DNA of 42,189 nt from Myxococcales bacterium. Its GTDB lineage: Bacteria > Myxococcota_A > Bradymonadia > UBA7976 > UBA1532. The position numbers were made by a program, and so were the translations under genes. Below the pieces are notes generated by a model. It was not told the origin of the DNA and made no database searches. It saw nothing but the letters and a program-made list of their open reading frames with translations. Position 1 is the first letter of the stretch. Every line of letters starts with the position of its first letter. Shown here one piece after another: positions 34,989 through 42,189 of this stretch. The stretch lies in contig PCCS01000014.1 in assembly GCA_002731825.1 (NCBI GenBank), positions 1 to 42,189 on the forward strand, written 5' to 3'.

Positions 34989-35729
34989 ATGGCCAAGCTC
35001 TATTTTTATTATTCTGCGATGAACGCCGGCAAGAGTACGACGCTTCTTCAATCAGATTATAATTATCGGGAACGGGGCATGAGAACCTTGTTATTCTGTC
35101 CACGATTAGATGACCGCTACGGACATGGTGTCATCTCGTCTCGAATCGGCTTGCAGGCTAATGCAAACCTCTTTGATAAAGAGTCTGATTTCTTTGCTGT
35201 GATTCGCGAAGCAAACCGCCGGTGTGCAGTGAACTGCGTTTTAGTTGATGAGGCTCAATTTTTAGCCCCAGAACAGGTTCTTCAGCTCACCATGGTGTGT
35301 GATGAACTCAATATTCCAGTCCTTTGCTACGGTCTTAGAACGGACTTTCGAGGTGAGCCCTTCGAGGGCAGCAAATACCTGCTTTGCTGGGCCGAGGAAA
35401 TCGTTGAAATCAAGACGGTCTGCTTCAGTGGAAAGAAAGCCACCATGAATGCTCGAGTCGATATCAACGGGAATCAAATCATCGAGGGCGAGCAGGTTGA
35501 CATTGGGCATCATTATATTTCTTTGTCCCGCAAAGAGTTCGGCCTCGTCAATGTCTCACCCATCGGTTATCGACCGGTTCGGGACGGCAGTGAAGGGCAG
35601 ATTGTTTACGGTGAGCCAAGTCAAACCGTGGGTGATAAACCAAACACCATGCCGCCTGAAAAGCCAGCTATAGACGCATTAGCGGACGCTGAGTCTGCGC
35701 TGCTTGGTTTGTCTACAGGGCGCGCTTAG
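34989..35729 (+). CDS. tdk: Thymidine kinase (type II, E. coli-like) with degraded zinc site
   Basis: A 246-residue enzyme that phosphorylates thymidine to dTMP with ATP in nucleotide salvage. SAMNAGKST (9-17) is the P-loop, VDEAQFL carries catalytic Glu88, and [15 protein letters not shown] is the substrate loop. The first ~190 residues follow the E. coli enzyme closely. In E. coli-type enzymes the C-terminal half holds a zinc site made by Cys-x-Cys and C-R-K-H. Here they read CFS (145-147) and SRKE (180-183), so three of four ligands are lost. About 55 extra acidic/proline-containing residues follow the usual end. AGGG lies ten bases before the ATG. It may be active without zinc or stabilised by the tail (inference). 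Confidence 0.93.
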   Translation: MAKLYFYYSAMNAGKSTTLLQSDYNYRERGMRTLLFCPRLDDRYGHGVISSRIGLQANANLFDKESDFFAVIREANRRCAVNCVLVDEAQFLAPEQVLQLTMVCDELNIPVLCYGLRTDFRGEPFEGSKYLLCWAEEIVEIKTVCFSGKKATMNARVDINGNQIIEGEQVDIGHHYISLSRKEFGLVNVSPIGYRPVRDGSEGQIVYGEPSQTVGDKPNTMPPEKPAIDALADAESALLGLSTGRA

Positions 35730-35744
35730 GCTTTACTCGCTCTT

Positions 35745-35772
35745 AGCTCTCAGCTCTCAGCTCTCAGCTCTC
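35745..35772. repeat. Heptanucleotide tandem repeat (AGCTCTC x4)
   Basis: Four perfect copies lie between the convergent tdk and MscS-type genes. The MscS stop codon (35764-35766, read on the minus strand) is formed within the repeat. Changes in copy number would not alter the protein because the stop arises at the first junction met by the ribosome. Confidence 0.9.
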
Positions 35773-38322
35773 ATCTGTCGGCGCTGGGACCACCTCAACC
35801 TCTCGAACGATTCTAAGCTCCCGTTGTGGAAACGGGATCTGGATACCGGCTGTCTCGAACGCAAATTTGAGGCGACGATTGAACTCGCGCTCGGCGCCCC
35901 AGTTTTGAAACGTTCGGGTTTGGAACCAGGCGCGTACCGTCACTTCACTTTCGCCAAATGCGATGACGCCGACAAACGCCGGTACCTCTGTTAATTTTCC
36001 ACGCCATTTCGGGTCCCGATACATCTTGGCCCCCACCGCGTTGACAACCTCTTCGACCATCGCAATGTCGGTGCCATAGGCCACACCGATATCGATGATG
36101 ACGCGCGCCCACCCCTGAGTGTTGTTCTTCACGGATGAAATGCTACCGTTTGTAATATTGTGTACACCGCCTTTGATATCTCTCAGCACAGTTCTCCGCA
36201 GGGTCACCTTTTCTACGGTACCCGATTGAGAGTTGATGGTGACCACATCACCGACTGCATATTGATTTTCCAAGAGGATGAAGAAGCCCGAGACCACATC
36301 TTTGACAAGCGATTGTGAACCGAAGGAAATGGCAAGACCAAAGATCGCGGCACCGCCTAGGATGGGTTTTATGTCGACTGTAAGAGCGTCTAAGACTAGT
36401 AGGCCTGTGGCTACATAGACGATCAGAGAGAGGGCTTGTGCACCGACTCGGGCGATGGTTCCAATTCTTTGGCCCTCGTCTTTAATCTTACTCTCAGCAT
36501 TGCCAATCACATTGGTGAGCTGAATGATATCCTCTTCATCATCTCGCTCGCGGGCCGCCTCAAGTTCAGCGATCAGTGCATCGAGTTCATCATTTCCTTT
36601 GCCATCCTGTGCAAGCAATGCCTTTTGTTCGAGGCGGTCCCTATTCTTTCGAATCAGGCGAATGATGAGAAATGCGATGAAGATGTATACGAGAGCTGGC
36701 CAACCGACTCGAATGATTTGCCATGCCGTTACGACCACCGCCATGACCGTGTTGAGCGGCGTATCAATGTGATTGAGGTAGGCGGTCGCACGATCTTTGT
36801 TGTCTTTTAGTCGCTTCAGCGTATCTTCATAAACCCCGGCTCTTGCCCGTAAGGCTCTCTCGGTCAGTTTTGAGGTTTTTACGGCGTCGATTAAGGTCTC
36901 TGTCTTCTTTTCGGCACCGGTGGAATAGTCAGACCATATGGTGTTCCAGGCCTGACTCTCGCCGCGGGCGTCGCGTGTCCGGTCGGCTTCAGTGTGGCTG
37001 ATTTGGTACTCTTCTTTGACGAGGGCTTCGTCAACTTCCTGGGCTTCAATCAATGTTTTTGATGAGTCTCGCAGCCGTTTGGTGAGCGCCTCTTTTTGTT
37101 TATGCTGCTCAATGTCTCGCGAGATGCGCTTTAGCTCTGAACGAATCGCCCGCGTGCATTCTCTATGGTGGGCAAAAGGGGTGTTTTCATCATCGGGCTC
37201 GGCATCGCAAACATCAGCGGCATAGATTATCTTTTCGTCTTTCTTGGTTGTACGAACACTGCGAAGCCGCTCATTGATGGCCTCGATATCGCCCTCTATC
37301 GCTTCGTAATATTTCGATTGGTTCGACACCTTCTTCTGTGCGAGAGATGACCATGCTTGCAGGGCGTTGATTCTGTCTGAATAGAGTTCAAGTTCCCTTT
37401 TAGCACGCGCGCTTTCCGTCTCGAGCTTATCGGCAGTTGCTTTCGCTTGTGCTCGTTCTCTGGTCAGTCGTTCAAGCGTATCTCGCTGCGCTACGTAGGC
37501 TAAAAGACGCGCCTTTACATCATCTGCAAATCCCTCTTCGGGGACAGGCTCACCGGTCAGAACCTTTTGAATTAGGGCCTGTGTTTGATCGATCATCACG
37601 GTTTTTTCTTGAAGCGATTTGAGTTCGTTTTCAAGGGTTGTTACCTGCTCTGCAATTTTGATTTTCTTATCGTTTAAGGTTTTAAGCCGACTCTCTTTAG
37701 TTGTTGATTTGATCTGGTCTGCGATGGCCGAGAGACGCTGACTCGCTGTCGATGCGCGCTTTTGGAGTGCATCGGTCTGGACGAGTCCCGTTCGGATTGC
37801 ATCCGCGTTAGCGGTCATGAGCTGTCGGACCGATTTTTCAGCTTTCTCTCTCTCGGTGGCGGCTTTCGCAAAAGCGTCTTGCTTACTTCGATAGGTCACC
37901 CGCGCGGCGTCCGCCGATCCTGCTTTTTTCTGGTGTTCTTGTTGGAGAAGACTTCGTCCGTCGCCACTGCCTTCAACCAGTTTTCGATAGATCTCTGAAA
38001 TTTTGTCGGCCAAGGTCGCTTCTGTCTGCCAGTATGTCGCCCACTCTCGGTTCGAGATTTTCTTATTTTGTAGGGTCTCAAGTCGACGCTCCAGGAGCGT
38101 TCTTTCATCTTTGCCGTCGGTGTGTTCTAAGCCCTCGATATCCAATACGGTAATTGTCTCAGAGCGGTTCTTAGCCCAATCTTTCTCAAGCTGTTCCAGG
38201 GCTTCGCGCAGGGGGGCCAAGGCGTGCTTTGAGGCCGGATTGTCGTCCGCCTGTCCCGCAGCAGGCGACGAAAACAGTGCGATGATACAAAAAGAGATGA
38301 GAAAGTTCGATGGTTTCAACAT
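35764..38322 (-). CDS. Large MscS-family mechanosensitive channel with long periplasmic coiled-coil domain
   Basis: An 852-residue inner-membrane protein. ATG at 38322 is chosen because it begins a signal peptide (MLKPSNFLISFCIIALFSSP, cleavage near AAG); the open frame upstream lacks such a feature. Residues about 25-510 are charged, helical and largely coiled coil, as in the KefA/MscK-like and MscM-like periplasmic domains. Membrane segments follow at about 517-553 and 617-646. The pore helix (about 650-685) reads GLAISFGSQSLVKDVVSGFFILLEN, the MscS TM3 signature, and the beta domain contains VGDVV and GTVEKVTLRRT. The C-terminus is the cytoplasmic vestibule. It releases solutes on osmotic downshock. 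Monocistronic and convergent with tdk. Confidence 0.93.
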   Translation of the reverse strand: MLKPSNFLISFCIIALFSSPAAGQADDNPASKHALAPLREALEQLEKDWAKNRSETITVLDIEGLEHTDGKDERTLLERRLETLQNKKISNREWATYWQTEATLADKISEIYRKLVEGSGDGRSLLQQEHQKKAGSADAARVTYRSKQDAFAKAATEREKAEKSVRQLMTANADAIRTGLVQTDALQKRASTASQRLSAIADQIKSTTKESRLKTLNDKKIKIAEQVTTLENELKSLQEKTVMIDQTQALIQKVLTGEPVPEEGFADDVKARLLAYVAQRDTLERLTRERAQAKATADKLETESARAKRELELYSDRINALQAWSSLAQKKVSNQSKYYEAIEGDIEAINERLRSVRTTKKDEKIIYAADVCDAEPDDENTPFAHHRECTRAIRSELKRISRDIEQHKQKEALTKRLRDSSKTLIEAQEVDEALVKEEYQISHTEADRTRDARGESQAWNTIWSDYSTGAEKKTETLIDAVKTSKLTERALRARAGVYEDTLKRLKDNKDRATAYLNHIDTPLNTVMAVVVTAWQIIRVGWPALVYIFIAFLIIRLIRKNRDRLEQKALLAQDGKGNDELDALIAELEAARERDDEEDIIQLTNVIGNAESKIKDEGQRIGTIARVGAQALSLIVYVATGLLVLDALTVDIKPILGGAAIFGLAISFGSQSLVKDVVSGFFILLENQYAVGDVVTINSQSGTVEKVTLRRTVLRDIKGGVHNITNGSISSVKNNTQGWARVIIDIGVAYGTDIAMVEEVVNAVGAKMYRDPKWRGKLTEVPAFVGVIAFGESEVTVRAWFQTRTFQNWGAEREFNRRLKFAFETAGIQIPFPQRELRIVREVEVVPAPTDES

Positions 38323-38551
38323 GTCATCGTCCAGCGAGATTGTAGTTGGTGTCTCGTTATCGCATAGAAATTGGATGGGATGAACAATTGGTGATTCTCC
38401 TCGTGTGTCCCGCAAAAATTTAGGCGATCTCGATCGGCCAAAATGTCTATTGCTCAGTCTGTACCATGCGGTCATTCTCGGCAAGTGAAGAGCTGTTGGA
38501 CAGAGGTCTGGAAAGAAGGTTATGCTTCTTTAATCAGCGTATGGGAGAATC

Positions 38552-39568
38552 ATGTTGAGCTTGAAAGCGAGCCGCCAGACCGTTGCAAGAGAACTCCATT
38601 ACGGCCGGACTGATGATGGTTGGCGTATTGCGGTCCATCGCTTACCGCACCGTCATACAGCCCCTAAGCGCAAGCCTGTCCTCCTATGTCATGGTCTTGG
38701 GGCAAACCGCTACAATCTGGATGCGCCAGGTGACTTGTCTTTGGCCAATTGGTTGTGGAAGAAGGGGCATGATTGTTGGGTTGTCGAATTGCGAGGCGCC
38801 GGTCAGTCGAGCCGTCCTAACAGGGATAACGGCTTAAAATGGGATTGGTGCTTTGAAGATTATGTCGACAGGGACATTCCCGTTGCTCTGGATGTGATTG
38901 CGCGGGCAACCGGTCGAGAGTCTGTTCATTGGATCGGCCACAGCATGGGTGGCATGATCGGATATGCGTACTTAATTCGTCATGGAGGGAACCGAGTCGC
39001 TTCGCTGTCCGCGATTGGCAGTCCTAGCTTTTCTCGGCTTGGCAATGCATTTCTTGATAAGATACTCGGCTTGCGTACCCTTGTTAGGCATATAAAACGT
39101 CTGCCATATGAGGGGACTGGGAGCGCCATGATTCCGTTTATTCCTGTCTTCAAGGAAACATTTGGCCGTTTGTTTGGTAATCCCAGAAACCTCCGGAGCC
39201 GTGACCTGGCCAAGATCATTCGTATGCTTCCAAGTGACTTGCCGACCACACTGATCATGCAATTTGCTGACTGGTATGAGGGCGATGGTTTCGCCACAAA
39301 CGAAGGTGGTTATTCATATATTGAAGGGCTGGAGCGTATTACGACCCCGACGCAACTGATCGTCGGCGACGATGACAAACTGGCTCCGCCGGATGACATT
39401 CAGTTTATCTATGATCAAATTAAGTCCGAGCAGAAGCGAATCAAGATTCTCGGTCAAGCGACGGGGTGCCGTTTTGATTACGGACATGTTGACCCAGTAC
39501 TAGGAAAGTGGGCGCCAGAAGAGGTATGGCCCTTATTCGATGACTGGATCGACACCGCCAGCCCTTAG
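38552..39568 (+). CDS. Alpha/beta hydrolase (lipase-like)
   Basis: A 338-residue alpha/beta hydrolase. LLCHGLGANRYN forms the oxyanion loop, VVELRGAGQSSRP a typical strand/turn, and WIGHSMGGMIGYAY the nucleophile elbow with Ser131. IVGDDDKLAPPDD supplies the acid, and YGHVDPVLGKWAPEEVWP the His; that last segment resembles acid-lipase and polyester-depolymerase-like groups (HxDx-x-x-(G)...W). There is no clear signal peptide. ATG 38552 has GGGAGA seven bases upstream. It is a single gene, divergent from the MscS-type gene and convergent with the lipoprotein gene (11-bp gap). The substrate is unknown. Confidence 0.85.
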   Translation: MLSLKASRQTVARELHYGRTDDGWRIAVHRLPHRHTAPKRKPVLLCHGLGANRYNLDAPGDLSLANWLWKKGHDCWVVELRGAGQSSRPNRDNGLKWDWCFEDYVDRDIPVALDVIARATGRESVHWIGHSMGGMIGYAYLIRHGGNRVASLSAIGSPSFSRLGNAFLDKILGLRTLVRHIKRLPYEGTGSAMIPFIPVFKETFGRLFGNPRNLRSRDLAKIIRMLPSDLPTTLIMQFADWYEGDGFATNEGGYSYIEGLERITTPTQLIVGDDDKLAPPDDIQFIYDQIKSEQKRIKILGQATGCRFDYGHVDPVLGKWAPEEVWPLFDDWIDTASP

Positions 39569-39579
39569 ACGAAGCGGAA

Positions 39580-41844
39580 TTAACGATGATCCAGTTCGGA
39601 ATTAACGCGAAGGAGCGCCGACCAATACAGATCTAACACCGTCTGGTTATCCGATGTGAAATCTTCGTATTGCGCAATCCAATATCCTCGTGAACCGGTC
39701 ACCGCATTGAGCAGTGCAGCCTGGATATCAGTTGGTTGAATTCGTCTCGCCACCAAGCCACTGAGGCCTATAATTGAGTATCCCCACTGCCTTAGATCGG
39801 TGAGCGCCTTTGGTTGACAACACGTGTAGCTGAGCAGGACCACTGGTCGTTCAGGGCGTCCGACTCCACGATAAAAACCACGATAAAACCAACTGTGCTG
39901 AACCGATGACGACTTGAGCAGAAGCTCAAAGGTCGGGTCGATGGCACGGCAGTCATCTAAGAGTTCTCGAACTTGGCGCGCTGTCTCTTTCTCCAGGCTG
40001 TCATAGGCAAAGGCCAGCAGATCAAGCGCTAAGAGAGTGTTCATTCGGTCTGCCACCGGGAGCTGACCCAGGGCATCGGCTACACTTTGATCATGGGCTT
40101 CAATGGCTTCGACAACATATGACCATGTGTCGTCATCAAACGCGTGGTTATTTTCGTAATGACCCGTGGGTGACCGGTCCAGACTGAGGTCAAGTACTAA
40201 GCCACGGATACCCGGCGACAATGCGCTGAGTTCAGCGGCGCTGAGCACCATCGGTCTGATGACATTTTGCCACCATTGTTTTGAAAGCGGTGGTGGTGCC
40301 ATGACATATTGAGAATGTGGGCCTACAATCTGCCCGTAAAGAGCCGGTTGTTGATCGTACAAGTCATTGGCGAAACGTGCGGAAACAAAGGCCAGTTGCT
40401 GTCTTTCGACAGCGGCCTCACCAAATTTGAGAAGGCGCTGCGAATGTTGACCGGAATCCGCATGCATAAGCAGTATCGATGGATTGATATCAGCGATATA
40501 GCCTTGCATTTTAGCTAATTGCGCACGTTCGAAATACTCGTATAACGCCCCGTCGGTGGGTAGCCCCCCAGAGACAAGTCTGATCTTTTCAGTTGCGACC
40601 CAATTGGGCGCAGCGACCTCGACCGGTTGTTGAGCTGCGATACTGGCCCATGCCGGCGGTTCCGGTGGTGCGTCTTGAGTCCTTTGCGTGTCTTGTCGTG
40701 GTCTGGGCTCATTCTCTGAACGTGTAACCGTATCCGATGGGGCCCGGACAAAACAGCCTGCGCCCGATACGATTTCCTTGGTTTGAGCGGTCGTAAGCCA
40801 TGCTGATAAGACAGACTCTGAAGCCGCTTTTGTTCCACTCGTTAGGCTTGGTTCCAAGACCGGTTGCATGGAATCTCTCGCCGAATGAAAAGGCAGATTA
40901 AAAATAGACCGGGGCGCCAAAAGAATCTGGCCGTTGATCAATTTTAACTGGACTGCAATTGGCCGGTTTTGAGAAGTCGACGGCACTGAGTCCCCTGATA
41001 AGGTCGTCCAAGACTCAGTATCCATATGGCTCTCAGCCAAGATTCTAATCGAGGCTGCTTCACACGAAAGGCTCGCCGCCAAGCCGAGTGCAAAGGTGGT
41101 CTCTCTCTGTTCTAAATCAGGGTGGGGTACAAATCCGATGGCACCTGCCCTGGCCGGATCTGATGGCGTTACATAGGCCCAAGGTAAGGACGTATGCAGG
41201 GCTGGTGATCCGCTTGAATCGGTCCCGTATAATTGGCCAACGATGGTATTTGCGTCAATGCGGACTTGACCGGAATGGGCGTCTAGTAATCCGTTGATGA
41301 TCGCCCGGTCATTGGATCCTTTGAGACTGTCTTGCCAGGCGTGCGTAGTCAGGACCATGAGAGAACCACCTCGGCCAAGAAACGTCTGCAACTGGGCGAA
41401 AGTCTCGTCGCGTAGATGTGGGTCCGGATACTCAGGTCCACTGCCCAGCGACAAAATAATCCCGCCGTAGCGACCATCTATATCTTCGGTGGTCAGGTAG
41501 GGAAAGTGATGCCGATATGTGAAGTCTACGTCAGCTTCACGAAACGACTCGGAGAGCTGAGTCCAGCCGGTCGGAGACGACAGACTCATATCGAGCAGTA
41601 AAACCCGCCTATTCCATTGAAACGAGACGCCGTAATTGGCATCCGCTGCCCCGCCAAGAAGTCCGCTATCGACAATGCTTAGATGGCCTAGATCCTTGAT
41701 ACTAAGCCCAGCGTCTCCCGCAACCTGACTTGGTGTATCGAAGGCAACAACCGCGTGTCTACGACCCGGCGTACATGCAAGGCAGCCGAAGAGCAGGAGA
41801 GTCAAATATAGACGGGGCATTTTTGAGGGCTGGTGGTTATTCAT
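39580..41844 (-). CDS. Two-part lipoprotein of unknown function
   Basis: A 754-residue protein. ATG at 41844 is preferred because it follows GGGTAGG and starts a lipoprotein signal sequence (LTLLLFGCLACTP, lipid Cys probably at LAC); an ATG at 41877 lies upstream. Residues about 55-330 look like an alpha/beta domain resembling glutamine-amidotransferase-like or ThuA-type folds: RVLLLDMSL, GGIILSLGSG and a strand-loop LRRGGSLMVLTTHAWQ-like segment. A Pro/Glu-rich linker (about 390-420) separates a second domain (about 440-754) with TIM-barrel-like strands (ILLMHADSGQ, GLVLDLSLDRSP, PVVLLSYTCCQP). I do not recognise either half as a known enzyme; a carbohydrate-active role is only a guess. The P-domain gene lies 99 bp upstream on the same strand. 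Confidence 0.65.
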   Translation of the reverse strand: MNNHQPSKMPRLYLTLLLFGCLACTPGRRHAVVAFDTPSQVAGDAGLSIKDLGHLSIVDSGLLGGAADANYGVSFQWNRRVLLLDMSLSSPTGWTQLSESFREADVDFTYRHHFPYLTTEDIDGRYGGIILSLGSGPEYPDPHLRDETFAQLQTFLGRGGSLMVLTTHAWQDSLKGSNDRAIINGLLDAHSGQVRIDANTIVGQLYGTDSSGSPALHTSLPWAYVTPSDPARAGAIGFVPHPDLEQRETTFALGLAASLSCEAASIRILAESHMDTESWTTLSGDSVPSTSQNRPIAVQLKLINGQILLAPRSIFNLPFHSARDSMQPVLEPSLTSGTKAASESVLSAWLTTAQTKEIVSGAGCFVRAPSDTVTRSENEPRPRQDTQRTQDAPPEPPAWASIAAQQPVEVAAPNWVATEKIRLVSGGLPTDGALYEYFERAQLAKMQGYIADINPSILLMHADSGQHSQRLLKFGEAAVERQQLAFVSARFANDLYDQQPALYGQIVGPHSQYVMAPPPLSKQWWQNVIRPMVLSAAELSALSPGIRGLVLDLSLDRSPTGHYENNHAFDDDTWSYVVEAIEAHDQSVADALGQLPVADRMNTLLALDLLAFAYDSLEKETARQVRELLDDCRAIDPTFELLLKSSSVQHSWFYRGFYRGVGRPERPVVLLSYTCCQPKALTDLRQWGYSIIGLSGLVARRIQPTDIQAALLNAVTGSRGYWIAQYEDFTSDNQTVLDLYWSALLRVNSELDHR

Positions 41845-41943
41845 ACCTACCCATGCTCGACATCGAGAATCGACCATGTCGGTGGACCTTGGTTATGAAA
41901 TGGTCAAAAGTGACGACGCACGGGTATGAATTGACCATCTAGA

Positions 41944-42189
41944 TCAGCGCTTAATTTTCAGAGTCCAGCTAAGTCGCTTACCGGTATCCAGGTGGGCTAA
42001 ATCGCGAATACGGAGGTACCAACGACCTTTAATTTCTGCCCCATTAAATTCGTCGATTTTATAGGTCCGCTTCAAGTCGTCTTCGCTCCCGCCCTCTCGG
42101 TTATGTATCACCTTCGAAATTTGGCCCTTTTTCAGCGTCACTTCTAAGTCCGAAAGGTAGGTATGTTCAATGTCGACAGCCAATTCTAG
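41944..42189 (-). CDS. P-domain (proprotein-convertase-type) protein, C-terminal end (5' part outside window)
   Basis: The frame is open through the right edge, so this is the last ~80 residues of a longer protein. The visible part reads VDIEHTYLSDLEVTL, then HNREGGSEDDL, FNGAEIKGRWYLRIRDLAHLDTG and a closing SWTLKIKR. These are the strands of the P/Homo B domain, a beta-sandwich usually found at the C-terminus of secreted subtilisin-like or metallo-proteases. The protease part, if any, would lie outside the window. It precedes the two-part lipoprotein gene by 99 bp on the same strand, so co-transcription is possible. Confidence 0.85.
   Translation of the reverse strand, partial: LELAVDIEHTYLSDLEVTLKKGQISKVIHNREGGSEDDLKRTYKIDEFNGAEIKGRWYLRIRDLAHLDTGKRLSWTLKIKR

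Noticed and set aside
35704..35994. Plus-strand open frame bridging tdk and the MscS-type gene
   Set aside because: It runs across the heptamer repeat and antisense to the conserved C-terminus of the channel; no motif supports it.
38328..38484. Upstream extension of the MscS-type gene
   Set aside because: The signal peptide begins at ATG 38322; the extension is basic, lacks a ribosome binding site and would bury the signal sequence.

Overview
The window looks like chromosomal DNA of a marine or aquatic Myxococcota/Bradymonadota-type (former deltaproteobacterial) bacterium. This rests on the sequence alone: 30 copies of the 'Myxococcus cysteine-rich' (DUF4215-type) repeat in one lipoprotein, a 2,232-residue PKD-repeat protein ending in a Cys / hydrophobic / Arg-cluster tail like MYXO-CTERM sorting signals, a Hanks-type Ser/Thr kinase fused to a formylglycine-generating-enzyme-like domain, and many secreted proteins. 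No rRNA, tRNA, CRISPR array, transposase, integrase or phage module was seen. The taxon is an inference and no marker gene is present.

Left part (1-7590, plus strand): the 3' end of a nucleoside-phosphorylase-like gene, a spore-photoproduct-lyase-family radical SAM gene and a short-chain dehydrogenase gene are translationally coupled. The dehydrogenase carries an A7-C-G11 homopolymer tract. Next comes a 1,761-residue lipoprotein with 27 tandem plus 3 separate Cys-rich repeats, two LamG-like domains and a C-terminal kelch-like propeller.

Metabolic block (7621-14065): a tight minus-strand operon reads lipocalin/CrtC-like protein, alpha/beta hydrolase, enoyl-CoA hydratase, tryptophan 2,3-dioxygenase. 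Beside it lie a plus-strand lipase-like hydrolase and a minus-strand GMC oxidoreductase. The block suggests handling of lipids, alcohols or sterols, with a tryptophan-opening enzyme attached.

Surface-protein block (14156-29507): two giant secreted proteins on opposite strands (2,232 residues minus, 2,496 residues plus) are separated by a small membrane protein and a 516-bp intergenic region. They share a two-part module (a small Ca-binding-like domain plus PKD). The second has an N-terminal Trp/His/Cys-rich, probably alpha-helical domain that I could not assign.

Right part (29508-42189): aldo/keto reductase; kinase-FGE fusion; a phosphonate-oxidation pair in which the HD oxygenase (PhnZ type) is intact but its 2-oxoglutarate dioxygenase partner is interrupted by one in-frame TAA; thymidine kinase missing three of four zinc ligands; a large MscS-type channel; another alpha/beta hydrolase; a two-part lipoprotein; and the C-terminal end of a P-domain protein cut by the window edge.

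The points most worth checking are the nonsense codon in the dioxygenase, the zinc-site loss in thymidine kinase, the unassigned N-terminal domain of the 2,496-residue protein, the module shared by the two giant proteins, and the homopolymer tract in the dehydrogenase.
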